Below, in pieces: positions 9,175-17,781 of a DNA stretch of 64,000 nt. The DNA comes from Nocardia jiangxiensis NBRC 101359 (lineage in GTDB: Bacteria; Actinomycetota; Actinomycetes; Mycobacteriales; Mycobacteriaceae), in contig NZ_BAGB01000031.1 in assembly GCF_000308615.1 (NCBI RefSeq), positions 1-64,000 on the forward strand, in the 5' to 3' direction. Position 1 is the stretch's first letter. Each line of letters opens with the position of its first letter. The notes under the pieces are model-generated. The model did no database searches. It was not told where the DNA came from and saw only the letters and a list, made by a program, of their open reading frames with translations. The position numbers were made by a program, and so were the translations under genes.

Positions 9175-10131
9175 GTGCTGTCCAAGGTCGCCGTCGTGCT
9201 CAACGAACATCTGGCCATGTTCGAATTCGGGGTCGTCTGTGAGGTTTTCGGGCTGGACCGCCGTGACGACGGACTACCTCTGTTCGACTTCCGGGTGTGC
9301 GGTGCGCAGGCCGGGCGGCCGCTGAAGTCGAGTACGCCCGGGATCACCGTCACTCCGCAGTACGACCTGGACGAGTTGCGGGGTGCGGATCTGGTCGCGG
9401 TTCCGGCTTTTCCGTTCGGTTCCGGGGAGGATTTCGATCCCGTTGTGGTGCAGGCGGTTCGCGATGCGGCCGCAGCCGGGGCGATCGTGCTGACGGTGTG
9501 TTCGGGCGCATTCCTGGCCGGTGCCGCCGGACTGCTGGACGGGCGGACCTGTACCACCCACTGGCGGTACGTGGATCGCCTGGCCGAGATGTATCCCGAG
9601 GCCACGGTCGATCCGGACGTGCTGTTCGTCGATGAGGGTGCAGTGATCACCAGTGCGGGCACCGCGGCCGGAATCGATGCCTGCCTGCATCTGGTCCGCC
9701 GGGAGCTGGGCAGTGCGGTGGCCAACAAGATCGCCCGCCGGATGGTGGTGCCGCCGCAGCGTGACGGCGGGCAGCGACAGTTCATCGAACGTCCCGTCCC
9801 CGACTGTGATTCGGACAGTCTGGGGGAGACCATGCGCTGGATGAACGAACACCTCGAACTGCCGCACAGCGTGGAGGATCTGGCCTCTCGCTCGGCCATG
9901 TCCACCCGCACCTTCGCTCGCCGCTTCGCCGCCGAGGCCGGGACGACGCCGGTGAAATGGCTGACCTCGCAACGCATTCTGCTGTCCAAGCAGCTGCTGG
10001 AGGAGACCGCGCTGGATCTCGAGACCATCGCCGGACGGTGCGGTTTCGGCTCGGGAGCCCTGCTGCGACACCATTTCCAGCGTCAGGTCGGCATCGCGCC
10101 GACCGAGTATCGTCGTCGCTTCGGATCCTGA
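9175..10131 (+). CDS. GlxA-family AraC-type transcriptional regulator with DJ-1/PfpI domain
   Basis: A 318-residue regulator. Residues 1-175 form a DJ-1/PfpI (class I glutamine amidotransferase-like) sensor domain with the nucleophile-elbow cysteine C109 in VLTVCSGAFLAGAAG. Residues about 215-318 form two AraC helix-turn-helix motifs, seen in SVEDLASRSAMSTRTFARRF and TIAGRCGFGSGALLRHHF. This is the GlxA/FtrA architecture, which often controls catabolic or stress genes. The ligand is unknown. It is divergent from a small membrane protein gene. The GTG start is supported by TACACT 6 bases upstream. Confidence 0.92.
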   Translation: MLSKVAVVLNEHLAMFEFGVVCEVFGLDRRDDGLPLFDFRVCGAQAGRPLKSSTPGITVTPQYDLDELRGADLVAVPAFPFGSGEDFDPVVVQAVRDAAAAGAIVLTVCSGAFLAGAAGLLDGRTCTTHWRYVDRLAEMYPEATVDPDVLFVDEGAVITSAGTAAGIDACLHLVRRELGSAVANKIARRMVVPPQRDGGQRQFIERPVPDCDSDSLGETMRWMNEHLELPHSVEDLASRSAMSTRTFARRFAAEAGTTPVKWLTSQRILLSKQLLEETALDLETIAGRCGFGSGALLRHHFQRQVGIAPTEYRRRFGS

Positions 10132-10150
10132 GTTCCGCGCCGCGGGTGGT

Positions 10151-10516
10151 TCACTCCTCGCCGGAGAACCGCTCCCAGGCGGACTGCCGGGTGATGTCGA
10201 GCGCGCCGCCGATGCGAGCCCAGGTGACCTTGCGGCGGCGCAACTCCTGGACCCAGTCGCGCAGATTCTCCTCGACCTGAGCGGCCACCGCGGCGACGCG
10301 CGGAATGTGCTGAAGCATTTCGTCGTCCGACATCGCCTCCCAGATCTGCAGGGGAGCGGGTGTGTCCGAGGGGCGGTGATTCTCGGTGATGGTGACGGCG
10401 AGTCCGATGCATTCGTCGCAGATGTGCACGCCGGGACCGGCGACGAGAGTGTTCACCTCGGCGGGAGGCTTGCCGCAGAAGGAGCATCGGGGTGGTGCGG
10501 GGGTAGGTGCGGTCAT
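10151..10516 (-). CDS. ClpX-type C4 zinc-finger protein with helix-turn-helix
   Basis: A 121-residue protein. The N-terminal 40 residues are a ClpX-like C4 zinc finger with C11, C14, C33 and C36 (CSFCGKPP and [10 protein letters not shown]). There is no ATPase domain, so it is not ClpX. The C-terminal part (about 90-118, [20 protein letters not shown]) looks like a DNA-binding helix-turn-helix. Two copies of a near-identical palindrome lie directly upstream (10537-10557 and 10569-10587), the first 20 bases before the ATG. Autoregulation by this protein is a reasonable inference. An adjacent cgccctcctcgg on the plus strand corresponds to a GAGG-type ribosome site on the minus strand. Confidence 0.82.
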   Translation of the reverse strand: MTAPTPAPPRCSFCGKPPAEVNTLVAGPGVHICDECIGLAVTITENHRPSDTPAPLQIWEAMSDDEMLQHIPRVAAVAAQVEENLRDWVQELRRRKVTWARIGGALDITRQSAWERFSGEE

Positions 10517-10536
10517 CGCGCCCTCCTCGGGAGTTC

Positions 10537-10557
10537 GTGTCAGGGATTACCTGACAC
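10537..10557. promoter_or_regulatory. Operator-like palindrome 1
   Basis: GTGTCAGG and CCTGACAC form a perfect 8-bp inverted repeat around five bases (GATTA). It lies 20 bases before the zinc-finger gene's ATG. Confidence 0.7.
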
Positions 10558-10568
10558 GAGTATGAATC

Positions 10569-10587
10569 TGTCAGGTCTGTCCTGACA
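10569..10587. promoter_or_regulatory. Operator-like palindrome 2
   Basis: TGTCAGG and CCTGACA form a perfect 7-bp inverted repeat around five bases (TCTGT). It has the same half-site and spacing as palindrome 1. The centres are 31 bp apart, about three helical turns, so dimers would bind the same face of the DNA. Confidence 0.7.
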
Positions 10588-10648
10588 AGAGGTTTGCGGA
10601 TCGGCGCGAGGTATCGGTGCGCGCATGTCGTGGTGAGGTGGTGATTGG

Positions 10649-10654
10649 TACCGT
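10649..10654 (+). promoter_or_regulatory. -10 hexamer TACCGT of cobU-cobT fusion
   Basis: TACCGT ends 6 bases before the GTG at 10661, consistent with a leaderless transcript. Confidence 0.45.
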
Positions 10655-10660
10655 TCTGGC

Positions 10661-12454
10661 GTGTTGAACGATGCTTCGAGGCAGCGCCCGCTGCGGACGC
10701 TGGTGCTCGGTGGGACACGGTCCGGGAAGTCGGCCTTCGCCGAGGAACTGGCCGGTCGGGCCGGTCCGGTCCGGTATGTCGCGACCGCTGCGGTGGATCC
10801 CGCCGACGGCGATTTCGCCGACCGGGTGGCGGCGCATCGGGAGCGGCGGCCCGCGGACTGGCAGGTCGTGGAGGGTGATCCGGTGCGTGCGCTGGCCGAG
10901 CCGACGCCGATGACGCTGATCGACGATCTCGGCACCTGGCTGACCGGCCGGATCGATGCGCGGTCGGCCTGGGAATCGCCCCGCGGCACGGTTGCGCCCG
11001 ATGTCGAGGAGCTGGTCGCGGCCATCGCCGGATATGCGCAGCCGCTGGTGATCGTGAGCCCCGAGACCGGACTGGGCGTGCTGCCGGGTACCCGGTCGGG
11101 GCGGTTGTTCGCCGATGAGATCGGAACGCTCAACCAGCAGGTGGCGGCGTTGTGCGACGAGGTGTACCTCGTTGTCGCGGGGGTTCCGGTGCGCGTTCGG
11201 GAATCCGGAAACGCCACTGCGGTAGCGGCTTCGGTCGTGAGCGACACGCAGCAGAGCGCGGTCACGGTGCAGGGCGGGGGTGCGGCGGCGCAGGATTCGG
11301 GGAGCGGCTCGGCCGCAACGTCTTCCGCTCCCGAAGTTCCCGCTGCCGAAATTCCCGGCGCGGCCGATCCGATGTACGACTTGTCGGGCGAGGCGCCGGT
11401 TTTCGGGATCGTCGCTCCGCCCGATCAGCACGTCCGGGTGCAGGCGCAGGAACGGCAGTTGCAGCTCACCAAGCCCGCGGGAGCGCTGGGGCGGCTGGAG
11501 ACGCTGGGCAACTGGGTCGCCGCATGTCAGGGCGTCTGCCCGCCGCGGCAGTTCGAGCGGGCCCGGGTCGTGGTGTTCGCAGGCGATCACGGCATTGCGC
11601 GGCACGGGGTTTCGGCTTATCCGAGTGAGGTCACCGTGCAGATGGTGGCCAACATCCTCGCGGGCGGCGCAGCGGTGAACGCGCTGGCCCGGCTCGCGGA
11701 TGCGACGGTGCGCGTGGTGGACATCGCCGTGGACGCCGACACCGATCCGGCCGTTTCGGCGTACAAGGTGTGCCGCGCGGGCGGGGCCATCGATCGCGAG
11801 GACGCACTGACCGAGGCCCAGGTGAACGCCGCACTGGCAGCCGGGCGCGCGATCGCCGACGAGGAGATCGACGGCGGTGCGGATCTGCTGATCGCGGGCG
11901 ATATGGGCATCGGGAACACCACGCCCGCAACGGTTCTCATCGCCGCGATCACCGATACCGAACCGGTTCTGGCCATCGGCCGGGGCACCGGCGTCGACGA
12001 TGCGGGCTGGATGCGCAAGGCGGCCGCGATCCGCGACGCCATGTGGCGGGCCCGTCCGCACCTGAAGGATCCGGTCGCTCTGCTGCGGGTCGCTGGTGGT
12101 GCGGATCTCGCCGCGATGGCCGGATATCTGGCGCAGGCCGCGGTGCGCCGCACGCCGGTGATCCTGGACGGCGTGGTCGTCACCGCCGCCGCTCTGCTCG
12201 CGGATGCGCTCGCGCCGGGGGCGTCGGCGTGGTGGGTCGCGGGCCATCGCTCGACCGAACCCGCGCATCGCGCCGCTCTCACCAAACTCGGCCTGGAACC
12301 GCTGGTGGAGATGGAGATGCGCCTGGGCGAGGGCTCCGGTGCGGTCGCCGCGCTGCCCCTGGTGCGTGCCGCCGTCGCGGCCCTCACGGAAATGGCCACG
12401 TTCGGCGAGGCCGGAGTGAGCACCGCCGACGACACCGCCCCTGCCACGCCTTGA
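10661..12454 (+). CDS. cobUT: CobU-CobT fusion: adenosylcobinamide kinase/guanylyltransferase and DMB phosphoribosyltransferase
   Basis: One unbroken frame of 597 residues holds two cobalamin assembly enzymes. Residues 1-190 are CobU, with P-loop GGTRSGKS at 17-24 and [10 protein letters not shown]. This half phosphorylates adenosylcobinamide and transfers GMP. An Ala/Ser-rich linker follows to about residue 237. Residues 238-597 are CobT, with [16 protein letters not shown] near 308, GDMGIGNTT near 414, and [14 protein letters not shown] holding the catalytic Glu near the C-terminus. This half makes alpha-ribazole phosphate. cobS follows 61 bases downstream, so the complete nucleotide-loop pathway is together. 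In M. tuberculosis the two genes are separate, as far as I recall. Confidence 0.93.
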   Translation: MLNDASRQRPLRTLVLGGTRSGKSAFAEELAGRAGPVRYVATAAVDPADGDFADRVAAHRERRPADWQVVEGDPVRALAEPTPMTLIDDLGTWLTGRIDARSAWESPRGTVAPDVEELVAAIAGYAQPLVIVSPETGLGVLPGTRSGRLFADEIGTLNQQVAALCDEVYLVVAGVPVRVRESGNATAVAASVVSDTQQSAVTVQGGGAAAQDSGSGSAATSSAPEVPAAEIPGAADPMYDLSGEAPVFGIVAPPDQHVRVQAQERQLQLTKPAGALGRLETLGNWVAACQGVCPPRQFERARVVVFAGDHGIARHGVSAYPSEVTVQMVANILAGGAAVNALARLADATVRVVDIAVDADTDPAVSAYKVCRAGGAIDREDALTEAQVNAALAAGRAIADEEIDGGADLLIAGDMGIGNTTPATVLIAAITDTEPVLAIGRGTGVDDAGWMRKAAAIRDAMWRARPHLKDPVALLRVAGGADLAAMAGYLAQAAVRRTPVILDGVVVTAAALLADALAPGASAWWVAGHRSTEPAHRAALTKLGLEPLVEMEMRLGEGSGAVAALPLVRAAVAALTEMATFGEAGVSTADDTAPATP

Positions 12455-12515
12455 TCACCGCTGAACTCCGTCTCCCGCTGCCGACGCACCGTCGACGGGG
12501 CGAGAAGGTGTGCCG

Positions 12516-13268
12516 GTGAACGGCATTCGGCTCGCGTTCTCGTGGCTGACCGTGCTGCCGGTGTCCGGTCCCGACGAGGTGGATCGGGCGGTGGCGACGC
12601 GGGCGATCGCGATGGCTCCGATCGTGGGGATCGTGCTGGGAGCCGCGACGGCGGGGTTGATGTGGGTGCTGGGCGCTGCGGGAACGAGTTTCGCGCTGGC
12701 CGGGTTGATCGTGGTGGCGGCGCTCGCGCTGATCACCCGGGGGATGCACCTGGACGGGCTGGCCGACACTTTCGACGGCCTCGGCAGCTACGGGCCGCCC
12801 GAACGGGCCCGGGAGATCATGAAAAGCGGTGGGGCGGGCCCGTTCGGTGTCGCCGCGGTGATATTCGCCGTTGCGGTGCAGGCGTTCTCGTGTGCCGCGC
12901 TGGCCGGATCGGGGCGGTGGCTGGCGATTGCCGCGGCGGTTGCGGTGGGGCGGGTCGCGGTGGTGCTGGCCTGTCGCCGCGGTTACGAACCCGCTCCCGG
13001 TTCGGGATTCGGGACGCTGGTCGCCGGGACGCAATCGCCGCGGATCGCCCTCCCGTGGGTCGTGATCGCGCTCGCCGCCGGATTCTTCGCCGTTCCGGGG
13101 CGATGGTGGCTCGGTATCCTCGCTGCCGCTGCGGGGCTGATCGCTGCCGGAATCCTGGTCCGGCACTGCGTCAACCGGTTCGGCGGACTCAACGGCGACG
13201 TGCTGGGCGCCGCGCTCGAGGTGAGCACCACGCTCGCGCTCGTCGTCGCCACCTTCGGCAGTCGCTGA
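12516..13268 (+). CDS. cobS: Adenosylcobinamide-GDP ribazoletransferase (cobalamin synthase)
   Basis: Integral membrane enzyme that joins adenosylcobinamide-GDP and alpha-ribazole (phosphate), the last step of cobalamin assembly. The 250-residue protein has six or seven hydrophobic segments. The acidic motif RGMHLDGLADTFDGLG near residues 73-88 is diagnostic, and GGLNGDVLGA near the C-terminus is also conserved. Two GTGs are possible, at 12510 and 12516. The second has AAGG at the better spacing of 7 bases. It lies downstream of the cobU-cobT fusion and is presumably cotranscribed with it. Confidence 0.94.
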   Translation: MNGIRLAFSWLTVLPVSGPDEVDRAVATRAIAMAPIVGIVLGAATAGLMWVLGAAGTSFALAGLIVVAALALITRGMHLDGLADTFDGLGSYGPPERAREIMKSGGAGPFGVAAVIFAVAVQAFSCAALAGSGRWLAIAAAVAVGRVAVVLACRRGYEPAPGSGFGTLVAGTQSPRIALPWVVIALAAGFFAVPGRWWLGILAAAAGLIAAGILVRHCVNRFGGLNGDVLGAALEVSTTLALVVATFGSR

Positions 13269-13322
13269 CGGACAGCGGCCGTTGTCGCCGCATGCGGGTC
13301 TCGCTGCGGATGCCTGCCCGCC

Positions 13323-13352
13323 GACTGCCGCCGGCACCCGTGGGCGGCAGTC
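13323..13352. terminator. Hairpin between cobS and the acid phosphatase
   Basis: A perfect 10-bp stem (GACTGCCGCC, 13323-13332, against 13343-13352) with a 10-base loop lies between convergent genes. It could serve both directions. Confidence 0.5.
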
Positions 13353-13365
13353 CGCGCGAGAGCGG

Positions 13366-15009
13366 TCAGTGGTCGGAGCGGGGGCGCGTGAGGGTGAAGT
13401 GGTCGACGACCGTCAGGGTGTTGGTCGGACCGGTGAGGGCGTAGTAGGTGGCCTTCATGGTGGTGTTGCCGCCAGGTTTGCCGGGGTCCACGTCGAAGGC
13501 ACAGAAACCGTAGGGGTGTTCGGAATCCTTGAAGGCCGACCAGGGGGCCTGCTCCTGGACGTACACGGGCGTCTTCTTACCGGTGCCGGAGTCCGTCGCG
13601 CCGACCGCGGTGACGACGCGGCACTGCTCGCCGGGGAAGAACAGGGCGTTGGACGGGGCCGAGGTTCCGCCGCCGCCGATCACCAGATGCACTGTGCCCT
13701 TGCTGGTGTCGACGACATCGGTGCGGGTGTCCACCGGTTTCGGGGTGAGGGTGTCGGTGCCCAGAACGCCGCGGACCGGATGGGAACGCTCGTAATGATG
13801 TTCGTGTCCGGCCAGCACCAGATCGACCTGGTACCGGTCGAACAGCGGCAGCCATTCCTGCCGGATCCCCAGATCGGCCCCGTTGAACTTGTCGGCCGAG
13901 GAGATCGCGGTCTGGTGCATGAACACCACCACCCAATCGATGCCGCGATCCGCGCGCGCCTTCGTCAATTCGTCCTCCAGCCAGCGCTTCTGGGCTCCGC
14001 CGGAATAGCCGCGCACATAGCTGCTGCCCGCGTCCTGGTAGCAGATGTCGTCGTTCGCGAGGGCGATGACGCGGACGCCACCGGCGGTGAACGAGTACCA
14101 CAGCCCGCGGGTGAGATCCTCGCTACCCGCGTCGGGCACGGTGAAATAGGTCTGGAACGCCTGATATCCGATCGGTCCGTTGCCGAGTTCGTTCTCGTGA
14201 TTGCCGGGCGCGGGCATCCACGGGCGGTAGCGGGCCGAGCGGGAGTTGTTGGCCCACCAGTCGCTCCAGGTGCGGATGCGATCGGTGGCCAGATTGGCGT
14301 AGCACAGATCACCGTTGACGAGATTGAACAGCGGTGCGACCCGCTCGATCCCGGCGGTGACGTCCCCGGCGAACGGTGAGCCGAGATTGTCGTTGACGTA
14401 CGTGCCGCCGACCAGTTTGCCCAGCGTCGGCGTGCCCTGATCGCCGAAGCTGGTGAACCGGAACGCCGCCCGGCCCGAAGGCGCGGTGCGCAGGGTGCCC
14501 AGTTCCGGGGGAGCGCCGTCGTGACCGGCCGCGTAGACGTAGTCGGTATCTGGGGACAGACCGGTCAACCGCGCGTGATGCGCGGTGATCTCGATGCCGG
14601 ACTTGCCGTCGCGATACGTGCGGGTCTGCGCCTGCACGGTCGTGCCGAATCCGGCGGCGGCGGTGCCGTAGCGCACCACCGGATTGCGCACCGAAGCGGT
14701 GGTGTACCAGGAGATCACCGCCTCCCGCGCGGCATCGGCCCCGAACTGCAGGTGCAGACCCGAAACATGCGGCGCGGCAGTACTGTCCGCACTCATCACC
14801 AGATCAGGCGAACGCGGCCAGATCTCGGCGGCCCGAGTTTCGCCGTCGCCGCGCAGCGCGGTGGCCCCGCCCGCCCCGACCGCCAGCCCGGCGACCGCGG
14901 CACCGGCCGACGCGCCGAACAGCCACCGTCGGCTGATGCCCTGGTTCGTGGCCTGCGGCGACGCGTCCGGGGCGGTGTCGTCGCTGCTGGGGCCTGGGTT
15001 TTCCGCCAT
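13366..15009 (-). CDS. Tat-exported purple acid phosphatase-type metallophosphoesterase
   Basis: A 547-residue secreted phosphatase. Residues 26-31 (SRRWLF) followed by a hydrophobic Ala/Gly stretch make a clear Tat signal. Residues about 75-175 resemble the fibronectin-like N-terminal domain of purple acid phosphatases. The catalytic dimetal motifs follow in order: SFGDQGT, NGDLCYAN, APGNHENE, VVFMHQTAI and LAGHEHHYERSHP. Export by Tat fits a protein that binds metal in the cytosol. The mycobacterial relative is Rv2577-like and lies elsewhere, so this gene is an insertion relative to the syntenic block. Substrate not determinable; phosphate scavenging is the likely role. Confidence 0.9.
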   Translation of the reverse strand: MAENPGPSSDDTAPDASPQATNQGISRRWLFGASAGAAVAGLAVGAGGATALRGDGETRAAEIWPRSPDLVMSADSTAAPHVSGLHLQFGADAAREAVISWYTTASVRNPVVRYGTAAAGFGTTVQAQTRTYRDGKSGIEITAHHARLTGLSPDTDYVYAAGHDGAPPELGTLRTAPSGRAAFRFTSFGDQGTPTLGKLVGGTYVNDNLGSPFAGDVTAGIERVAPLFNLVNGDLCYANLATDRIRTWSDWWANNSRSARYRPWMPAPGNHENELGNGPIGYQAFQTYFTVPDAGSEDLTRGLWYSFTAGGVRVIALANDDICYQDAGSSYVRGYSGGAQKRWLEDELTKARADRGIDWVVVFMHQTAISSADKFNGADLGIRQEWLPLFDRYQVDLVLAGHEHHYERSHPVRGVLGTDTLTPKPVDTRTDVVDTSKGTVHLVIGGGGTSAPSNALFFPGEQCRVVTAVGATDSGTGKKTPVYVQEQAPWSAFKDSEHPYGFCAFDVDPGKPGGNTTMKATYYALTGPTNTLTVVDHFTLTRPRSDH

Positions 15010-15044
15010 GCGTTCCAGCTAACTCCGGTTCGGTGCTGGTGAGG

Positions 15045-15329
15045 CTACGACCCGGCGAAAACCAGGTGAACCGGCTCGATATAACGACCGGCCTCGTCCA
15101 GCGCCAGGATCTCGGTGCGGCTCCACGGCCGCACGTACGGATCGCCGCCCGTGGTACGCAGCCGAGCTGCCGCGGCTGCCGAGCGTCGCACCACCCGGCT
15201 TCCGGTGATCCCGCCCTCGGCCCGATAGGTGATCTCGGCCTTCGAGATATCGTCCGACAGCCCTCTGGTCAGCGTCACCCGCTTGGGGTCGGCCGCGTCC
15301 GGATCGAATACGATCCCCCGACTCTTCAC
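15045..15329 (-). CDS. Conserved small protein of unknown function
   Basis: A 94-residue protein starting MKSRGIVFDPDAADPKRVTL, with no signal peptide, membrane segment or cofactor motif. The start is GTG at 15329. TACCCT lies exactly 7 bases upstream, which argues that this is a real, leaderless gene. It is followed by the phosphatase gene, 35 bases away on the same strand. I do not recognise the family. Confidence 0.65.
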   Translation of the reverse strand: MKSRGIVFDPDAADPKRVTLTRGLSDDISKAEITYRAEGGITGSRVVRRSAAAAARLRTTGGDPYVRPWSRTEILALDEAGRYIEPVHLVFAGS

Positions 15330-15336
15330 GCCGATC

Positions 15337-15342
15337 AGGGTA
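15337..15342 (-). promoter_or_regulatory. -10 hexamer TACCCT of leaderless small gene
   Basis: Minus-strand TACCCT ends 7 bases before the GTG at 15329. Confidence 0.5.
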
Positions 15343-15381
15343 TGTCGCCCGGTCGCGGGCTGACCAGTCGATCAGCGCCGA

Positions 15382-17307
15382 CTACAGGCGCACCGGATAG
15401 GTGGGCTCCTCGATGGCGGGCTTGATGCGGTCCTCGACGAAGATGCCGTGCCAGACCATGAACACCAGCACCGTCCACAGCCGGCGGCTGTGATCCACCG
15501 TGCCGGTGCGGTGCGCTTCGAGCATCGCGGTGATCGCGGCCTTGTTCAGCAGGTGGTCGGTCTGCGATTCGGCGATCTGCTGCGCGGCCCAGTCGTACAG
15601 CTCCGGACCGCGCAGCCAGTGCCGCAGCGGCACCGGGAAGCCCAGCTTGGGACGGTGCAGCACATGCGGCGGCACGATCTCCTCGAGCGCCCGGCGCAGG
15701 GCGTACTTGGTGGTCTCGGAGGTGATCTTCTGCTCGTACGGCAGCTGTTCGGCGATCGCGAACACCTCGGGATCCAGGAACGGCACCCGCAGCTCGAGGG
15801 AGTTGGCCATGGTCATCTTGTCGGCCTTGACCAGGATGTCCCCGCGCAGCCAGGTGAACAGGTCCAGATGTTGCATGCGCGCCACCGGATCCCAGCCGCG
15901 CGAGCGGGCGTAGATCGGCGCGGTGACATCCCTGTGAGTCCATTCGGGCCGGAAATCGCGCAGCACCGAACGCAACTGGGCGTCACTGAAACTGCGCGCG
16001 TTGCCGTAGTAGCGCTCCTCGAGTGTGAGCGATCCGCGATGCAGCAGGCTCTTGCCCCGGGTGCCCTCGGGAATCCGGTCCGACAGCTTGCCCAGCAGTC
16101 TGCGTGCGCCGCGCGGCAGATACTCGAAAGGCCCGAGCGACAACGGCTCCCGATAGATCGTGTATCCGCCGAACAACTCGTCGGCGCCCTCGCCCGAGAG
16201 CACCACCTTGACGTGCTTGCGGGCCTCCTTGGCCACGAAGTACAGCGGAACCAGCGCCGGATCGGCGACGGGATCGTCGAGATACCAGACGATCTCGGGG
16301 ATCGCGGCGGCGTACTCCTCGGGGCTCACCATGCGGATGTAGTGCTTCGCGCCGATCGCCTCGGCGGTCTCGGCGGCAACGTCGGCCTCGGAGTAACCCT
16401 CGCGTTCGAAGGCCGAGGTGAAGGTGAGCAGATTCGGGTTGTGCTGGATCGCCAGCGCCGCGGTCGCGGTGGAATCGATGCCGCCGGACAGGAACGCGCC
16501 GACCGTCACGTCCGCGCGCATGTGCTTGGCGACCGAATCGCGCAGCACCTCGGAGATCTCGCGGTAGCGGGCCTCGGCGCTGTCCGGCGCGAACGGGCGC
16601 ACCCGGAACGTCGGCTCGAAGTATCGGGTGATCTTCGGCTGCTCACCCGGCGTCAGCGTTGCATAGCAACCGGATTCCAGCCGCCGCACGTCGGCGTGCA
16701 ACGTCTCGGGTTCGGGCACGTACTGCAGCACGGTGTAGTGCTCGACCGCCCGCACATCGATCGACCGGGACAGGCCCAGCGGCTCGAGCAGTTCGAGCAG
16801 ACTCTTCTTCTCGCTCGCGTAGGCGGTGCCACCCGGACCGGTCGCGACGAACAGCGGTTTGATGCCGAACCGGTCGCGCGCGAGGACCAGCCGCCGGGTC
16901 TCGGTATCCCAGATCGCGAAGGCGAACATGCCGCGCAACCGGGAGAACGCCTCGGTACCCCAGTGGTGATAGGCGGCGACTATGGATTCACCGTCGCCCT
17001 CGGTCTGGAACTGCGCACCGTGTTCGGCGGTCAACTGCTCACGCAGTTCCAGGTAGTTGTAGATCTCCCCGTTGAACGCCAGCGCGTACCGCTCCGGATT
17101 CTCCGGCGGACCCCAGCGCAGCGGCTGGTGCGAATGCTCGATATCGATGATCGACAGGCGGTTGAAGCCCAGGATGATGTGCTCGTCGTGCCAGGTCCCG
17201 CGCTCGTCGGGCCCCCGGTGACGCCCGCACTGCAACGCCTCGTACACCTGGTGCACGACCTCGTCGGTCGCCACATCGGCGGTCAGAAATCCGAGCAGGC
17301 CACACAC
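15382..17307 (-). CDS. asnB: Asparagine synthase, glutamine-hydrolysing
   Basis: Two-domain amidotransferase that converts aspartate to asparagine with ATP and glutamine. The nucleophile is Cys2 (MCGLLGF) and is exposed after Met removal. The N-terminal Ntn glutaminase domain covers about residues 2-215, with RHRGPDERG, FNGEIYNYLELR and the EGDGES block. The C-terminal synthetase domain has the PP-loop FLSGGIDSTATAA near residues 270-280 and LSGEGADELFGGY. At 641 residues it is the actinobacterial type matching Rv2201. The start is GTG. No -10 hexamer sits at the start, so a longer leader is likely; a 20-bp palindrome lies 83 bases upstream. Confidence 0.95.
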   Translation of the reverse strand: MCGLLGFLTADVATDEVVHQVYEALQCGRHRGPDERGTWHDEHIILGFNRLSIIDIEHSHQPLRWGPPENPERYALAFNGEIYNYLELREQLTAEHGAQFQTEGDGESIVAAYHHWGTEAFSRLRGMFAFAIWDTETRRLVLARDRFGIKPLFVATGPGGTAYASEKKSLLELLEPLGLSRSIDVRAVEHYTVLQYVPEPETLHADVRRLESGCYATLTPGEQPKITRYFEPTFRVRPFAPDSAEARYREISEVLRDSVAKHMRADVTVGAFLSGGIDSTATAALAIQHNPNLLTFTSAFEREGYSEADVAAETAEAIGAKHYIRMVSPEEYAAAIPEIVWYLDDPVADPALVPLYFVAKEARKHVKVVLSGEGADELFGGYTIYREPLSLGPFEYLPRGARRLLGKLSDRIPEGTRGKSLLHRGSLTLEERYYGNARSFSDAQLRSVLRDFRPEWTHRDVTAPIYARSRGWDPVARMQHLDLFTWLRGDILVKADKMTMANSLELRVPFLDPEVFAIAEQLPYEQKITSETTKYALRRALEEIVPPHVLHRPKLGFPVPLRHWLRGPELYDWAAQQIAESQTDHLLNKAAITAMLEAHRTGTVDHSRRLWTVLVFMVWHGIFVEDRIKPAIEEPTYPVRL

Positions 17308-17781
17308 GGCGTGAGGAACCTCATTTCCGGGATCGGGGGGTAGGTCAGGGAGGAGATCGAAACTCAGTCCGCGAGTATGCCGTACCGCGGAATGATTCCG
17401 GAATCATTCTGCCTCGAATCGGTATCTTCCGCCCCTTGGAGCGGTGCTGTACCAGGCTGATTCCGCAGTAGTGGCTGGCTGCCGGGGCCCCACAGTGTCC
17501 GGCTCTCTGGCGTCCATTCGGGGTCCGCAACGTCGTAACCTCGGTTGATAGTTGGCCGGTCGCGTCGATCTTCATCGCAGCCTCGATCTTCGGAGTGTCG
17601 AATCCGACCCGCGCACAACGCGGTACCCGGTTTGGTCTACGCTGCGTAGTACTCGGGAACTCCCGAGGTGGGCCGCGCGTTTGCGAGGTCCGCCGGTGAG
17701 TTCTTCGAACGTGCTGAAAATGTGCCGTCCGGCCCACCCGGGCGGCGCCGAGTCGGATAGACGACCAGGAAGGCGTTGAGC
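17308..17781. other. Divergent regulatory region between asnB and ctaC
   Basis: The 474 bases separate asnB (minus) and ctaC (plus). The main feature is the perfect 20-bp palindrome at 17390-17409. A possible minus-strand -10, CATACT, lies at 17374-17379, so the palindrome would cover its -35. Several short open frames cross the region but none has a start signal or recognisable product. Confidence 0.5.
17390..17409. promoter_or_regulatory. Perfect 20-bp palindrome upstream of asnB
   Basis: GAATGATTCCGGAATCATTC is its own reverse complement. The AATGATT/AATCATT half-sites recall Fur/Zur-type boxes, but the match is only partial. It overlaps the place where the -35 of an asnB promoter would fall. 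Confidence 0.6.

Noticed and set aside
17390..17409. A confident Fur or Zur box
   Set aside because: The half-sites are similar but the spacing and flanks do not match the actinobacterial consensus well enough to name the regulator.
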